DNA of 64,000 nt. Source: Variovorax sp. PMC12 (GTDB lineage: Bacteria; Pseudomonadota; Gammaproteobacteria; Burkholderiales; Burkholderiaceae_C). The stretch is from NCBI RefSeq assembly GCF_003019815.1, contig NZ_CP027774.1, forward strand, positions 1,054,001 to 1,118,000, read 5' to 3'. The notes beneath the pieces were generated by a model. It was not told the origin of the DNA and ran no database searches. It saw only the letters and a list, made by a program, of their open reading frames with translations. Positions 34,637 to 42,073 of this stretch are shown piece by piece (positions within the stretch are counted from its first letter, which is position 1; every line of letters starts with the position of its first letter). Made by a program: the position numbers and the translations under genes.

Positions 34637-36064
34637 TCAGCGCAACCGCTGCTCGAGCGGGTCTCCGACCAATGCGACCCGGCCATCGGGACGGCGGATC
34701 CACAGACGCTCGTTGCCATGGCCGTCATCGGCTACGAAGAGCACCGCATCCGCGAGCGCGCGAAAGCCCAGCGGCATCGAATTGCGCGGACCCGCCGCGA
34801 CATCGGCCACGGCGCGGGTCCCGGCCGACGAACCGTCGCTCGTCCAGGGCTCGACGCCGCGCGCGGCCCCGCCGTTCGCCGAGAACCACAGCCGCGAGCC
34901 GATGGCGGCGAAGCGTGCCGGAGAGCCGCTTTCGGCGCCCGGTGCGATGTTTTTGACGAGTGCGGTCCCCTTTGCCGTGCCGTCGCTGCGCCACAGTTCC
35001 GCACCGGACACACCGTCGGTCGCGGCGAAATAAAGCCGCCCTCCCATCGTCGACAACGGGCTCGCAATGGCACCCTCGGCGCCCGGACGGATGTCCGCCA
35101 CAAGCGTCGTGCCGGCGGTGGTGCCGTCACTCCTCCACAGTTCGGTGCCATGGACGCCATCGTTGGCGGCAAAGTACAGCATGCGATCGAGTGCGACCAG
35201 ATGCGCGGGGCGCGAGGACGCTTCGCCCGGGCGGATGTCCTTCACCATTCGCGTGCCCTGATCGGTGCCGTCGCTCTTCCACAGCTCGGCCCCGTGCACA
35301 CCGTCGTTCGCGGTGAAGTAGATGCTGTCGCCCACGGCGGTCAGGCCTTGAATGTCCGCATCCTCGATGCCCGGGCGGATGTCCTTCACCAGGCGTGTGC
35401 TCTGCGGCGTTCCCTCGCTGACCCAGAGCTCATGGCCATGCTCACGCGTGGTCGCGGTGAAGAACAGGCGCTTGCCGGCCACCGTGAGCTGGCGTGCGAC
35501 TGCCCGGGGGCCGGTGTTGATCGAGGACACGCGCGTGGTGGTTGTCGCGCTGCCCGACGTCTTCCACACCTGGAAGCCGGTGCTGCCGTCGTTGGCGACA
35601 AAGTACAGCGCGTCGCCAAACACCGTCAGCTCGCTGGGCATGGAGCCTTCCTCGCCTGGGCGCAGGTCGATCACTAGCGAAGTGCCTGCAGCCGTTCCAT
35701 CGGTGCGCCAGAGTTCGAGGCCGCGCTCGCCGTCCGTGGCCGTGAAGTACACACGGCCACGGAACGGCGTCTGCCAGACGGGGAAAGATCCCCGGAAGCC
35801 GGGGCGGATGTCCTTGAGCATCTTCGTGCCCGCGGCGCTGCCGTCCGTGATCCAAAGCTCCTGGCCCGAGCTCGCGTGGAAGGCGGAAAAAAGCATCCGC
35901 CCGCCCAGCGGCGTCAGTCCGGTGGGAGAGACGAAGGCCAGCCGCTGGCGCTGCTCGGGAAGAACTTCGCGCTCGGGATCCTGAGCGAACGCGGCCGATT
36001 GGGCGAGGAGCGCCAGCGCGGCGAACCACGCGGGGCGCGCGAAGCGCATCGCAGCCTTGGCCAT
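34637..36064 (-). CDS. Secreted ELWxxDGT-repeat protein
   Basis: 475 residues with a signal peptide (about 1-28, ending AAFAQ). The mature part is eight repeats of about 47 residues, each carrying ELWxxDGTxxGT (for example GLELWRTDGTAAGT, GTELWRSDGTTAGT), plus a ninth degenerate copy (NERLWIRRPDGR). The repeat is predicted to fold as a beta-propeller blade; function is unknown, with surface or periplasmic binding suspected. Its ATG begins 1 base after the dctM stop codon, so it is translated from the TRAP operon, and the terminator at 34.6 kb closes that operon. Start could also be Met6. Confidence 0.85.
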   Translation of the reverse strand: MAKAAMRFARPAWFAALALLAQSAAFAQDPEREVLPEQRQRLAFVSPTGLTPLGGRMLFSAFHASSGQELWITDGSAAGTKMLKDIRPGFRGSFPVWQTPFRGRVYFTATDGERGLELWRTDGTAAGTSLVIDLRPGEEGSMPSELTVFGDALYFVANDGSTGFQVWKTSGSATTTTRVSSINTGPRAVARQLTVAGKRLFFTATTREHGHELWVSEGTPQSTRLVKDIRPGIEDADIQGLTAVGDSIYFTANDGVHGAELWKSDGTDQGTRMVKDIRPGEASSRPAHLVALDRMLYFAANDGVHGTELWRSDGTTAGTTLVADIRPGAEGAIASPLSTMGGRLYFAATDGVSGAELWRSDGTAKGTALVKNIAPGAESGSPARFAAIGSRLWFSANGGAARGVEPWTSDGSSAGTRAVADVAAGPRNSMPLGFRALADAVLFVADDGHGNERLWIRRPDGRVALVGDPLEQRLR

Positions 36065-36065
36065 C

Positions 36066-37346
36066 TCAGCCCCCGAACCATCGGGCCGGCACCGTCACCA
36101 GTTGCGGGAACAGCACCATGACGAACATGATGGCGAACTCGGCCGCCATGAACGGCAGCACGCCGCGGGTGACGTCGTCCATCTTCATCTTCCCGACACC
36201 GGCAACGACGTTCAGCACCACCCCCACGGGCGGGGTGATGAGCCCGATGGAGTTGTTGATGATGAACATCACGCCGAAGTAGACCGGATCGATGCCCGCG
36301 GCGATGACGACCGGCATCAACACCGGCGTCAGGATCAGGATGGTGGGCGTCATGTCCATGGCCGTGCCCACGGCCATGACCAGCACCATGATCGTGATCA
36401 TCAGGAGGATCTTGTTCCCCATGAAGGGCTGGAGCAGACCCACCACCTTGGACGGCAGGTCCGCCACCGTGATCAGCCAGGCGCTGACCATGGCCGCGGC
36501 AATCAGGAACATGACCACGGCGCTCGTCTTCGCGGCGCTCACGAACACCTTGTAGAGCTCGCCGAAGCTCAGCTCGCGATAGATGAAGGTGGCGACGAAG
36601 AACGCGTAGACGGCCGCGACCACGGCAGCTTCCGTCGGCGTGAAGACACCCATGCGCAGGCCGACCAGGATGATGACCGGCAGCATCAATGCCCAGCCCG
36701 CGTCCCGCGCGGCCTTCATGACTTCGCGTGCCGGCTTGCGCGGCGGCGGCTGGATCTTCTCGTGCCGCACGAGCCATGCCCAGGTCACCCACAGTGCGCC
36801 GCCGATCAGCAAGCCCGGCACGATGGCGGCCAGGAACAGCTTGGAGATCGACACATTCGCGGCGACGCCGAATATCACCAGGCCGATGCTGGGCGGAATC
36901 ACGGGGCCGATGATCCCCGTGGCGGCGATGAGGCCGCCCGCCCGTGCCTTGTCATGGCCCGCCCTGACCATCATCGGCAGCAACAGTGCGGTCAGCGCGG
37001 CGGCGTCCGCGACGGCCGAACCCGAGAGCGCCGAGAGCAGGCAGCCGGCCATGATGGTCACGTAGCCCAGGCCTCCTCGCACGTGCCCGACCAGTGCCAG
37101 CGCAAGGTCGACGATGCGCTTGGACAGGCCACCGGCATTCATGATCTCGCCGGCCAGCATGAAGAACGGCACCGCCAGCAGCGGAAAACTGTCGGCACCG
37201 CCGATCACGTTCTGCGCGAGGATCTGTGCGTCGAACAGATCGAGGTGCCACATCAGCGCCACGCCGCATGCGAGCAGCGAGAACGCGATGGGAATGCCCA
37301 TCGCCATGGCCAGCAGCAGGGAGCCCACGAAAACGAGTATGGTCAT
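36066..37346 (-). CDS. dctM: TRAP transporter large permease
   Basis: 426-residue membrane protein with 11-12 helices, the transport subunit of a sodium-driven TRAP carrier. It opens MTILVFVGSLLLAMAMGIPI and carries the family patterns PLLAVPFFMLAGEIMNAGG, GSAVADAAALTALLLPMM and IPPSIGLVIFGVAANVSISK. It overlaps dctQ by 4 bases (ATGA) and is followed at once by the ELWxxDGT-repeat gene. Substrate is set by the DctP receptors at 38.4 and 40.4 kb. Confidence 0.95.
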   Translation of the reverse strand: MTILVFVGSLLLAMAMGIPIAFSLLACGVALMWHLDLFDAQILAQNVIGGADSFPLLAVPFFMLAGEIMNAGGLSKRIVDLALALVGHVRGGLGYVTIMAGCLLSALSGSAVADAAALTALLLPMMVRAGHDKARAGGLIAATGIIGPVIPPSIGLVIFGVAANVSISKLFLAAIVPGLLIGGALWVTWAWLVRHEKIQPPPRKPAREVMKAARDAGWALMLPVIILVGLRMGVFTPTEAAVVAAVYAFFVATFIYRELSFGELYKVFVSAAKTSAVVMFLIAAAMVSAWLITVADLPSKVVGLLQPFMGNKILLMITIMVLVMAVGTAMDMTPTILILTPVLMPVVIAAGIDPVYFGVMFIINNSIGLITPPVGVVLNVVAGVGKMKMDDVTRGVLPFMAAEFAIMFVMVLFPQLVTVPARWFGG

Positions 37347-37906
37347 TTGCGCGCTCCTGGAGCCTCATCTTTCGATCCGAGGATCTGCTTGAGCTGGACG
37401 GCCTCCTCCGACTCCTGGATCATCACGAGCTCGTCATCGGCGATGCGCCCCGTGAGCAGCCGAAGCAGATCGAGCGCCAGGATGAACCCGGCCAACACCG
37501 AGAACACCACGCCGGAGGCATAGACGATGGCCATCGAAGCGCCGGTGACCGGTGCCGTGACGTCCCAGTTGATGCGCGCCTGCGCCACGCTGCCCTGGAA
37601 CAGGAGCCAGACGATGTAGAGCATGACCACGTGGCCTACCGCCAGGCAGATCTTCTTGCCGAGGGGCGGCAGCTTCTGAACAACCATGTCCACGCCCAGG
37701 TGGCCGTGTTCCTTGAGCGCGACCACCGCGCCGAGGAAGGTCATCCAGATGAAGAGCCAGCGCGACACCTCTTCGGACATGGTGATGCCCGAATTGAAAC
37801 CGTATCGCAGCACCACGTTGCCGAACACGAGCACCACCATGACCGCGAGCGCGGCGGCGATCAGTGCCTCGATGCCGGCACAGCACCGATCGATCCATTG
37901 ATTCAT
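37343..37906 (-). CDS. dctQ: TRAP transporter small permease
   Basis: 187-residue membrane protein with four helices, including MVVLVFGNVVLRYGFNSGIT and the family pattern EEVSRWLFIWMTFLGAVVAL followed by KEHGHLGVDMV. It partners DctM in the TRAP complex. The C-terminal about 30 residues are hydrophilic. It lies 46 bases after the dehydroquinase-like gene and overlaps dctM. Confidence 0.95.
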   Translation of the reverse strand: MNQWIDRCCAGIEALIAAALAVMVVLVFGNVVLRYGFNSGITMSEEVSRWLFIWMTFLGAVVALKEHGHLGVDMVVQKLPPLGKKICLAVGHVVMLYIVWLLFQGSVAQARINWDVTAPVTGASMAIVYASGVVFSVLAGFILALDLLRLLTGRIADDELVMIQESEEAVQLKQILGSKDEAPGARK

Positions 37907-37952
37907 CTTGTTTTCTCTCTGGCGGTCCGTCCTCGCCGGACAGCACGGTGTT

Positions 37953-38423
37953 TCAGGAGGCGGCCACCTGCTTTTGCATGTCGACCAGTGCGCGCAACGC
38001 CGCCAGGTAGGAATGCGGCCCCAGTCCCTGCACCGTGCCTTTCACCGCCGGCGAGATGATCGAGTGCGCACGCCATGTCTCGCGTGCGGCGATGTTCGAC
38101 ATGTGCACCTCGATGGTCGGAAATGGCATGGCCTTGATCGCGTCATGCAGCGGCACGCCGTGCTGGGTCAGCCCTGCGGGGTTGACCAGCGCGCCTTGGG
38201 CATCGTCGATGTGGGCATGCAGGAAGTCGATGAGATCGCCTTCGTGGTTCGACTGGATCGTCTCCAGTGCCACGCCGAGTTCGCTTGCCAGCGCTTGCAG
38301 CTGGGCATTGATTTCCGCGAGCGTGGTCTTGCCGTAGATATGCGGTTCGCGGCGCCCGAACAGGTTGAGGTTCGGGCCGTGGAGAACGAGGATTTTCATG
38401 AGGGAAGCCGAGCGGGCGGTCAT
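37953..38423 (-). CDS. aroQ: Type II 3-dehydroquinate dehydratase family protein, active-site variant
   Basis: 156 residues, close to the family's about 150. Type II dehydroquinases convert 3-dehydroquinate to 3-dehydroshikimate. Conserved parts are HGPNLNLFGRREPHIYG (with the Arg and Tyr of the mobile loop), QSNHEGDLIDFLH, EVHMSNIAARETWRAHS and GLGPHSYLAALRAL. The usual NxxxxTHTSxAxRDA segment reads NPAGLTQHGVPLHDA, so the catalytic-site His is shifted or replaced. ATG 38423 overlaps the dctP stop as ATGA; an internal start at 38399 gives the family-standard N-terminus. Its place inside a TRAP operon argues for a catabolic role, not aromatic biosynthesis. Confidence 0.85.
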   Translation of the reverse strand: MTARSASLMKILVLHGPNLNLFGRREPHIYGKTTLAEINAQLQALASELGVALETIQSNHEGDLIDFLHAHIDDAQGALVNPAGLTQHGVPLHDAIKAMPFPTIEVHMSNIAARETWRAHSIISPAVKGTVQGLGPHSYLAALRALVDMQKQVAAS

Positions 38424-39421
38424 TGTTTGCGGATGCGGGCGAGCTCGTCGTTGTAGAGCTTGACGATGGCGGGGTCGTACTGCGCCGCGAACTTGTCGAT
38501 CGCCGGCTTGGCGATCTCGCGCATGCGCACTTGTTCTGCCGCGCTCACTTCGTTGAACTGCGCGCCCTTGGCTTGCAGGTCGCCGATCGCCTTCTGGGCA
38601 GCGGCACGGCTGACCTGGCGCTGATAGCCGCGCGCCTCGTTGGCGGCCTCATTCATCATCTTCTGCTCGGCGGCGCTCAGCGAGTCCCAGAACTTCTTGC
38701 TGACCAGCACGATGTTGGCCGCATACACGTGGTTCGTGGCGCTCACGAACTTCTGCACCTCAAAGAACTTGTTCGACAGGATCACCGAATACGGGTTCTC
38801 CTGGCCGTCGACCGCTTTCGACTCGAGCGCGCCATAGAGCTCGGCGAAGGGCATCGGCACCGGATTGGCCTTGAACGACTTGAACGTCTCCAGGAACACC
38901 GGGTTGGGAATGACCCGGATCTTCAGTCCCTCGAGATCCTCCGGCTTGGCGATGGGGCGCTTGCTGTTCGTCACGTTGCGAAAGCCCAGGTCCCAGTAGC
39001 CCAGCGCCACGAGGCCCTTCTCCGGCAGCTTGGCGATCAGTGCCTGTCCCAGCGGGCCGTCGAGCAACGCATCGGCCTGCGCGAAGTTGTTCACCGAGAA
39101 CGGGAAGTCGACCAGGCCGAACTCCTTGACGATCCCCGCCAGCGAGGTGGTGGCCGGTGCCGACATCTGCTGCACGCCGCCCTGCAGGGCGGACTGCTGC
39201 TGCATCTCGTTGCCGAGTTGAGAGGCCGGGTACTCCTGCACCTTCATCTTGCCGCCGCTCTTGGCAGCGAGCAGTTCGGCGAAGCGCTTCACGCCGAAGC
39301 TCACGGGATGGTCCGCATTGTTGAGATGGCCGAAGCGGATCACCCGCTCCTGCTGGGCCCAGGTCGGGGCGACAAGGCCGATGCACAGGCCGGCGACGGC
39401 AAGCGTTCGAAGAAGTTTCAC
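38420..39421 (-). CDS. dctP: TRAP transporter substrate-binding protein
   Basis: 333-residue periplasmic receptor. GTG 39421 was chosen since GGAGA stands just upstream and a clean signal peptide follows (KLLRTLAVAGLCIGLVAPTW, then AQQ); the longer frame to 39541 would place the start within the operator. The mature protein shows FGHLNNADHPVSFGVKRFAE, GYWDLGFRNVTNSKRPI and GLKIRVIPN, where the Arg normally binds a substrate carboxylate. It is first in the operon dctP-aroQ-dctQ-dctM-ELWxxDGT, divergent from iclR. Confidence 0.93.
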   Translation of the reverse strand: MKLLRTLAVAGLCIGLVAPTWAQQERVIRFGHLNNADHPVSFGVKRFAELLAAKSGGKMKVQEYPASQLGNEMQQQSALQGGVQQMSAPATTSLAGIVKEFGLVDFPFSVNNFAQADALLDGPLGQALIAKLPEKGLVALGYWDLGFRNVTNSKRPIAKPEDLEGLKIRVIPNPVFLETFKSFKANPVPMPFAELYGALESKAVDGQENPYSVILSNKFFEVQKFVSATNHVYAANIVLVSKKFWDSLSAAEQKMMNEAANEARGYQRQVSRAAAQKAIGDLQAKGAQFNEVSAAEQVRMREIAKPAIDKFAAQYDPAIVKLYNDELARIRKQ

Positions 39422-39467
39422 AGGTATCTCCAAAAGGGTGCAGAAAAGTCTGACTGGCCCGATTCTG

Positions 39468-39498
39468 AGTTTTTCGGAAAAACTTTCCATAATGGAAA
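39468..39498. promoter_or_regulatory. IclR-type operator in the dctP/iclR divergent promoter
   Basis: Two abutting palindromes: AGTTTTTCGGAAAAACT (39468-39484) and TTTCCATAATGGAAA (39484-39498). The second is identical over 15 bases to the core of the operator at 31.1 kb. It lies 63 bases from the dctP start and 61 from the iclR start, well placed to control both. Confidence 0.75.
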
Positions 39499-39558
39499 TC
39501 CCTTCCCGTGATCTGATAGAGTGACGATGTCGCAACGCCACGCAACCGGAGACACGAA

Positions 39559-40341
39559 ATGAGCGAAATGCTGGGACGCAGCTTCAAGGTCTTGGAATAC
39601 CTGGCGGAGCATCCGCACGGCGTTGCACTGTCCACCGTGGCCAGTCAATTGCAGATCCCGTTGAGCGCATCGCACCGATTGCTGACCGAACTGATTCGCT
39701 GCGGCTACGTGCGCCAGGACATTGCCGACGGCCACTACGTGCTGACCATCAAGCTCGTCTCCGTCGGTCTGTCGTTCCTGAGCAATTCGGGCATCGTGGA
39801 CGTGGCGCAGCCACTGCTCGACCAGCTTGCCGCGACCTCCGGCGAACTGGTGCGCCTGGCAGTGGTCGACGGTGAAGACCTGACCTTCGTGGCCAAGGCG
39901 CAAGGGGCAACGCACGGACTTCGCTACGACCCGGACATGGGGCTGTCGGTCACCCTGTCGTGCAGCGCGGCAGGGCATGCGTGGCTTTCGACCATGAGCG
40001 AGGACGATGCGGTGGCGCTGGTGGCCAAGAAGGGCCTGGGCAAGCCAGAAGACTACGGCCCGAAGGCGCCCACCACGCTCAAGGCGGTGATGACCTACGT
40101 GAAGGCGGCCCGCCAGCGCGGCTTCAGCATGATCAACGAGGTCTTCGCACCGGGAATGACCGCCATGGCCGCGCCGGTCTTCGCTTCCGGCGGTTCGGTC
40201 ATCGGTGTTATCACCATCGCGGGGCCCGCCGTCAGGCTGACGCAGCAACGCATGGAGGCACTGGGACCCGCGCTGCTCGCCACGGTCGAGGAAGTCGCGC
40301 GTGCCAGCGGTGCTTCGGCGCTGTTCAAGAAAAGAGCATGA
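39559..40341 (+). CDS. IclR-family transcriptional regulator
   Basis: 260 residues: an N-terminal winged helix (about 1-65, GRSFKVLEYLAEHPHGVALS, then IPLSASHRLLTELIRCGYV) and a C-terminal IclR effector domain (about 80-255, GLSFLSNSGIVDVAQPLLDQ; FAPGMTAMAAPVFASGGSVI). IclR proteins usually control catabolic genes in response to a small carboxylate. GGAG lies 7 bases ahead of ATG 39559. It is divergent from the TRAP operon and co-directional with the second dctP (25-base gap). Shared operators predict that it also controls the ThuA/PQQ operon 8 kb away. Confidence 0.93.
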   Translation: MSEMLGRSFKVLEYLAEHPHGVALSTVASQLQIPLSASHRLLTELIRCGYVRQDIADGHYVLTIKLVSVGLSFLSNSGIVDVAQPLLDQLAATSGELVRLAVVDGEDLTFVAKAQGATHGLRYDPDMGLSVTLSCSAAGHAWLSTMSEDDAVALVAKKGLGKPEDYGPKAPTTLKAVMTYVKAARQRGFSMINEVFAPGMTAMAAPVFASGGSVIGVITIAGPAVRLTQQRMEALGPALLATVEEVARASGASALFKKRA

Positions 40342-40366
40342 ATGACACAACGAGGAGACAAACGCC

Positions 40367-41383
40367 ATGAGGAAGAACTTGATTCACAGGCTGCTGGCAG
40401 CCGCTGTTGCCGCCACGGCCTTGCTTGCGGCATCGGGTGCGGCTGCGCAGGTCAAGGAGCGCACGCTGAAATTCGCGTTCCAGAACCAGGCGGGTCATCC
40501 GCAGGCGCTGGGCGCGCAGAAATTCGCTGACCTCGTGGCCGCCAAGTCCGGCGGCAAGATCGCGGTGAAGCTGTTTGCCGGCGGCGTGCTGGGCGGCGAC
40601 CTGCAAACTGTGTCGGCCCTGCAGGGCGGAACCATCGAGCTCACGGTGCTGAACGCGGGCATCCTCTCGGCGCAGGTGAAGGAATTCGCGGCTTACGACT
40701 TGCCGTTCCTCTTCAACAGCGCCAAGGAGGCCGATGCGGTCACCGATGGCCCCTTCGGCCAGAAGCTCATGGCCAAGCTGGAAGACAAGGGCCTGCACGG
40801 CCTGGGCTACTGGGACCTGGGTTTTCGCAATCTCACCAACAGCAAGCGGCCGATCACGAAGGCGGATGACATTGCGGGCCTGAAGATCCGCGTGATCCAG
40901 TCGCCGATCTACATCGACCTGTTCACGGCACTGGGCGCAAACGCCACGCCGCTGCCGTTCCCCGAGCTCTACCCTGCGCTCGACCAGAAGGCCGTCGACG
41001 GCCAGGAGAACCCGAACACGACCATCCTGTCGTCGAAGTTTTCCGAGGTGCAGAAGTACATCACCCAGACCCGGCACATCTACAACCCGCAGGCGCTGCT
41101 GATCAGCAGGAAGACCTGGGACGGCATGAGCGCGGACGAGAAAAAGATCATTGCGCAGGCGTCGGCCGAAGCCACGCTGTTCCAGCGTGCAGCCTCTCGC
41201 GGCGCCGCCGATGGCGCACTCGACGCCCTGAAGAAGGCTGGCATGGTCGTTTCCGAGATTCCGCCGCAAGAGACCGCGAAGCTGCGTGCCAAGGTCCAGC
41301 CGGTGATCGACAAATATTCAGCGTCCGTGGGCGAAGCCACCGTCGCGGAGTTGATGGCTGAAGTCGAGAAGGCGCGGAAATAG
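40367..41383 (+). CDS. Second TRAP substrate-binding protein
   Basis: 338-residue periplasmic receptor with signal peptide (about 1-28, ending SGAAAQ). It is a paralogue of the product at 38.4 kb: GYWDLGFRNLTNSKRPITK and GLKIRVIQSP match nearly word for word, while the pocket-lining regions differ. No permease gene follows, so it presumably delivers to the DctQM encoded on the other side of iclR. GAGGAG lies ahead of the ATG. Confidence 0.92.
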   Translation: MRKNLIHRLLAAAVAATALLAASGAAAQVKERTLKFAFQNQAGHPQALGAQKFADLVAAKSGGKIAVKLFAGGVLGGDLQTVSALQGGTIELTVLNAGILSAQVKEFAAYDLPFLFNSAKEADAVTDGPFGQKLMAKLEDKGLHGLGYWDLGFRNLTNSKRPITKADDIAGLKIRVIQSPIYIDLFTALGANATPLPFPELYPALDQKAVDGQENPNTTILSSKFSEVQKYITQTRHIYNPQALLISRKTWDGMSADEKKIIAQASAEATLFQRAASRGAADGALDALKKAGMVVSEIPPQETAKLRAKVQPVIDKYSASVGEATVAELMAEVEKARK

Positions 41384-41426
41384 CGCGAGCTTCAGCTCTC
41401 GCCAACGCCGCTCCGCGGCCTGGCCC

Positions 41427-41996
41427 CTACTGGGCCGTCGAAAGCGCCTTCAGCCGCGTCAGCAAGGCACCGACGATGTCGCCCCAGGGCCGACGCTCGG
41501 CCGGTGCGACCCACAGCCCGAATGCGACGCGGAAGACCGCGATGCCCGACTCCGCCAGCAGGCTCGCGTCGGGCTCGGCGAATCCCCTGGCGCGCAAAGC
41601 CTCGGCCAGCGCCGTGGACAGCCTTGCGAGCTTGATCAGCTCTCGCTCGCGCAGTTCGCCGTTGGCTGCGATCACCGCAGCGCGCAAGCGGGCGAAGCCG
41701 CGGCGGTCCTCGTCGAAAAAATCGGCCGGCGCCTGCAGCGCGAAGGCAATGGCATCCATGGCCGTTGCATCCATCGGGGCGCTGTGCAGCGCAGCCACCA
41801 TCGATTCCTGCAAGACCTCCGATCCGCTGAAGAGCACCTCGCGCTTGTCGGCGAAATAGCGGAAGAACGTTCTTGAAGTCAGGCCCGCGCGCTCGGCGAT
41901 GGCGGCGACGGTCGTCTGCTCATAGCCGATCTCCGCGAACAACTCCATGGCCGCCATGCGCAGGCGCCCTTCCCCATCCGGCTCCCAGCGACCCAT
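41427..41996 (-). CDS. TetR-family transcriptional regulator
   Basis: 189 residues with an N-terminal TetR helix-turn-helix (about 10-55, AAMELFAEIGYEQTTVAAIA, then ERAGLTSRTFFRYFADKREV) and a helical ligand domain that I cannot assign. It is divergent from an SDR gene across a perfect 12-base inverted repeat, the usual set-up for a repressor that controls itself and its neighbour. Confidence 0.92.
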   Translation of the reverse strand: MGRWEPDGEGRLRMAAMELFAEIGYEQTTVAAIAERAGLTSRTFFRYFADKREVLFSGSEVLQESMVAALHSAPMDATAMDAIAFALQAPADFFDEDRRGFARLRAAVIAANGELRERELIKLARLSTALAEALRARGFAEPDASLLAESGIAVFRVAFGLWVAPAERRPWGDIVGALLTRLKALSTAQ

Positions 41997-42019
41997 CGCA
42001 TCCTCATAGTGTTGACACA

Positions 42020-42052
42020 GAGTGACATCATAGGCCTACAATGATGTCACTC
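42020..42052. promoter_or_regulatory. TetR operator/promoter
   Basis: GAGTGACATCAT (42020-42031), spacer AGGCCTACA, then ATGATGTCACTC (42041-42052): a perfect 12-base inverted repeat between tetR and the SDR gene. A third half-site TGACATCA follows at 42055-42062. TTGACA at 42012-42017 and TACAAT at 42037-42042 form a candidate promoter for the SDR gene (19-base spacing) that the operator covers. Confidence 0.85.
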
Positions 42053-42073
42053 AATGACATCAAAGGAGCGCAC

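Noticed and set aside
39422..39541. A longer dctP start (ATG at 39490 or 39541)
   Set aside because: Both lie in the operator region or iclR promoter, and the GTG at 39421 has a ribosome site and starts a clean signal peptide.
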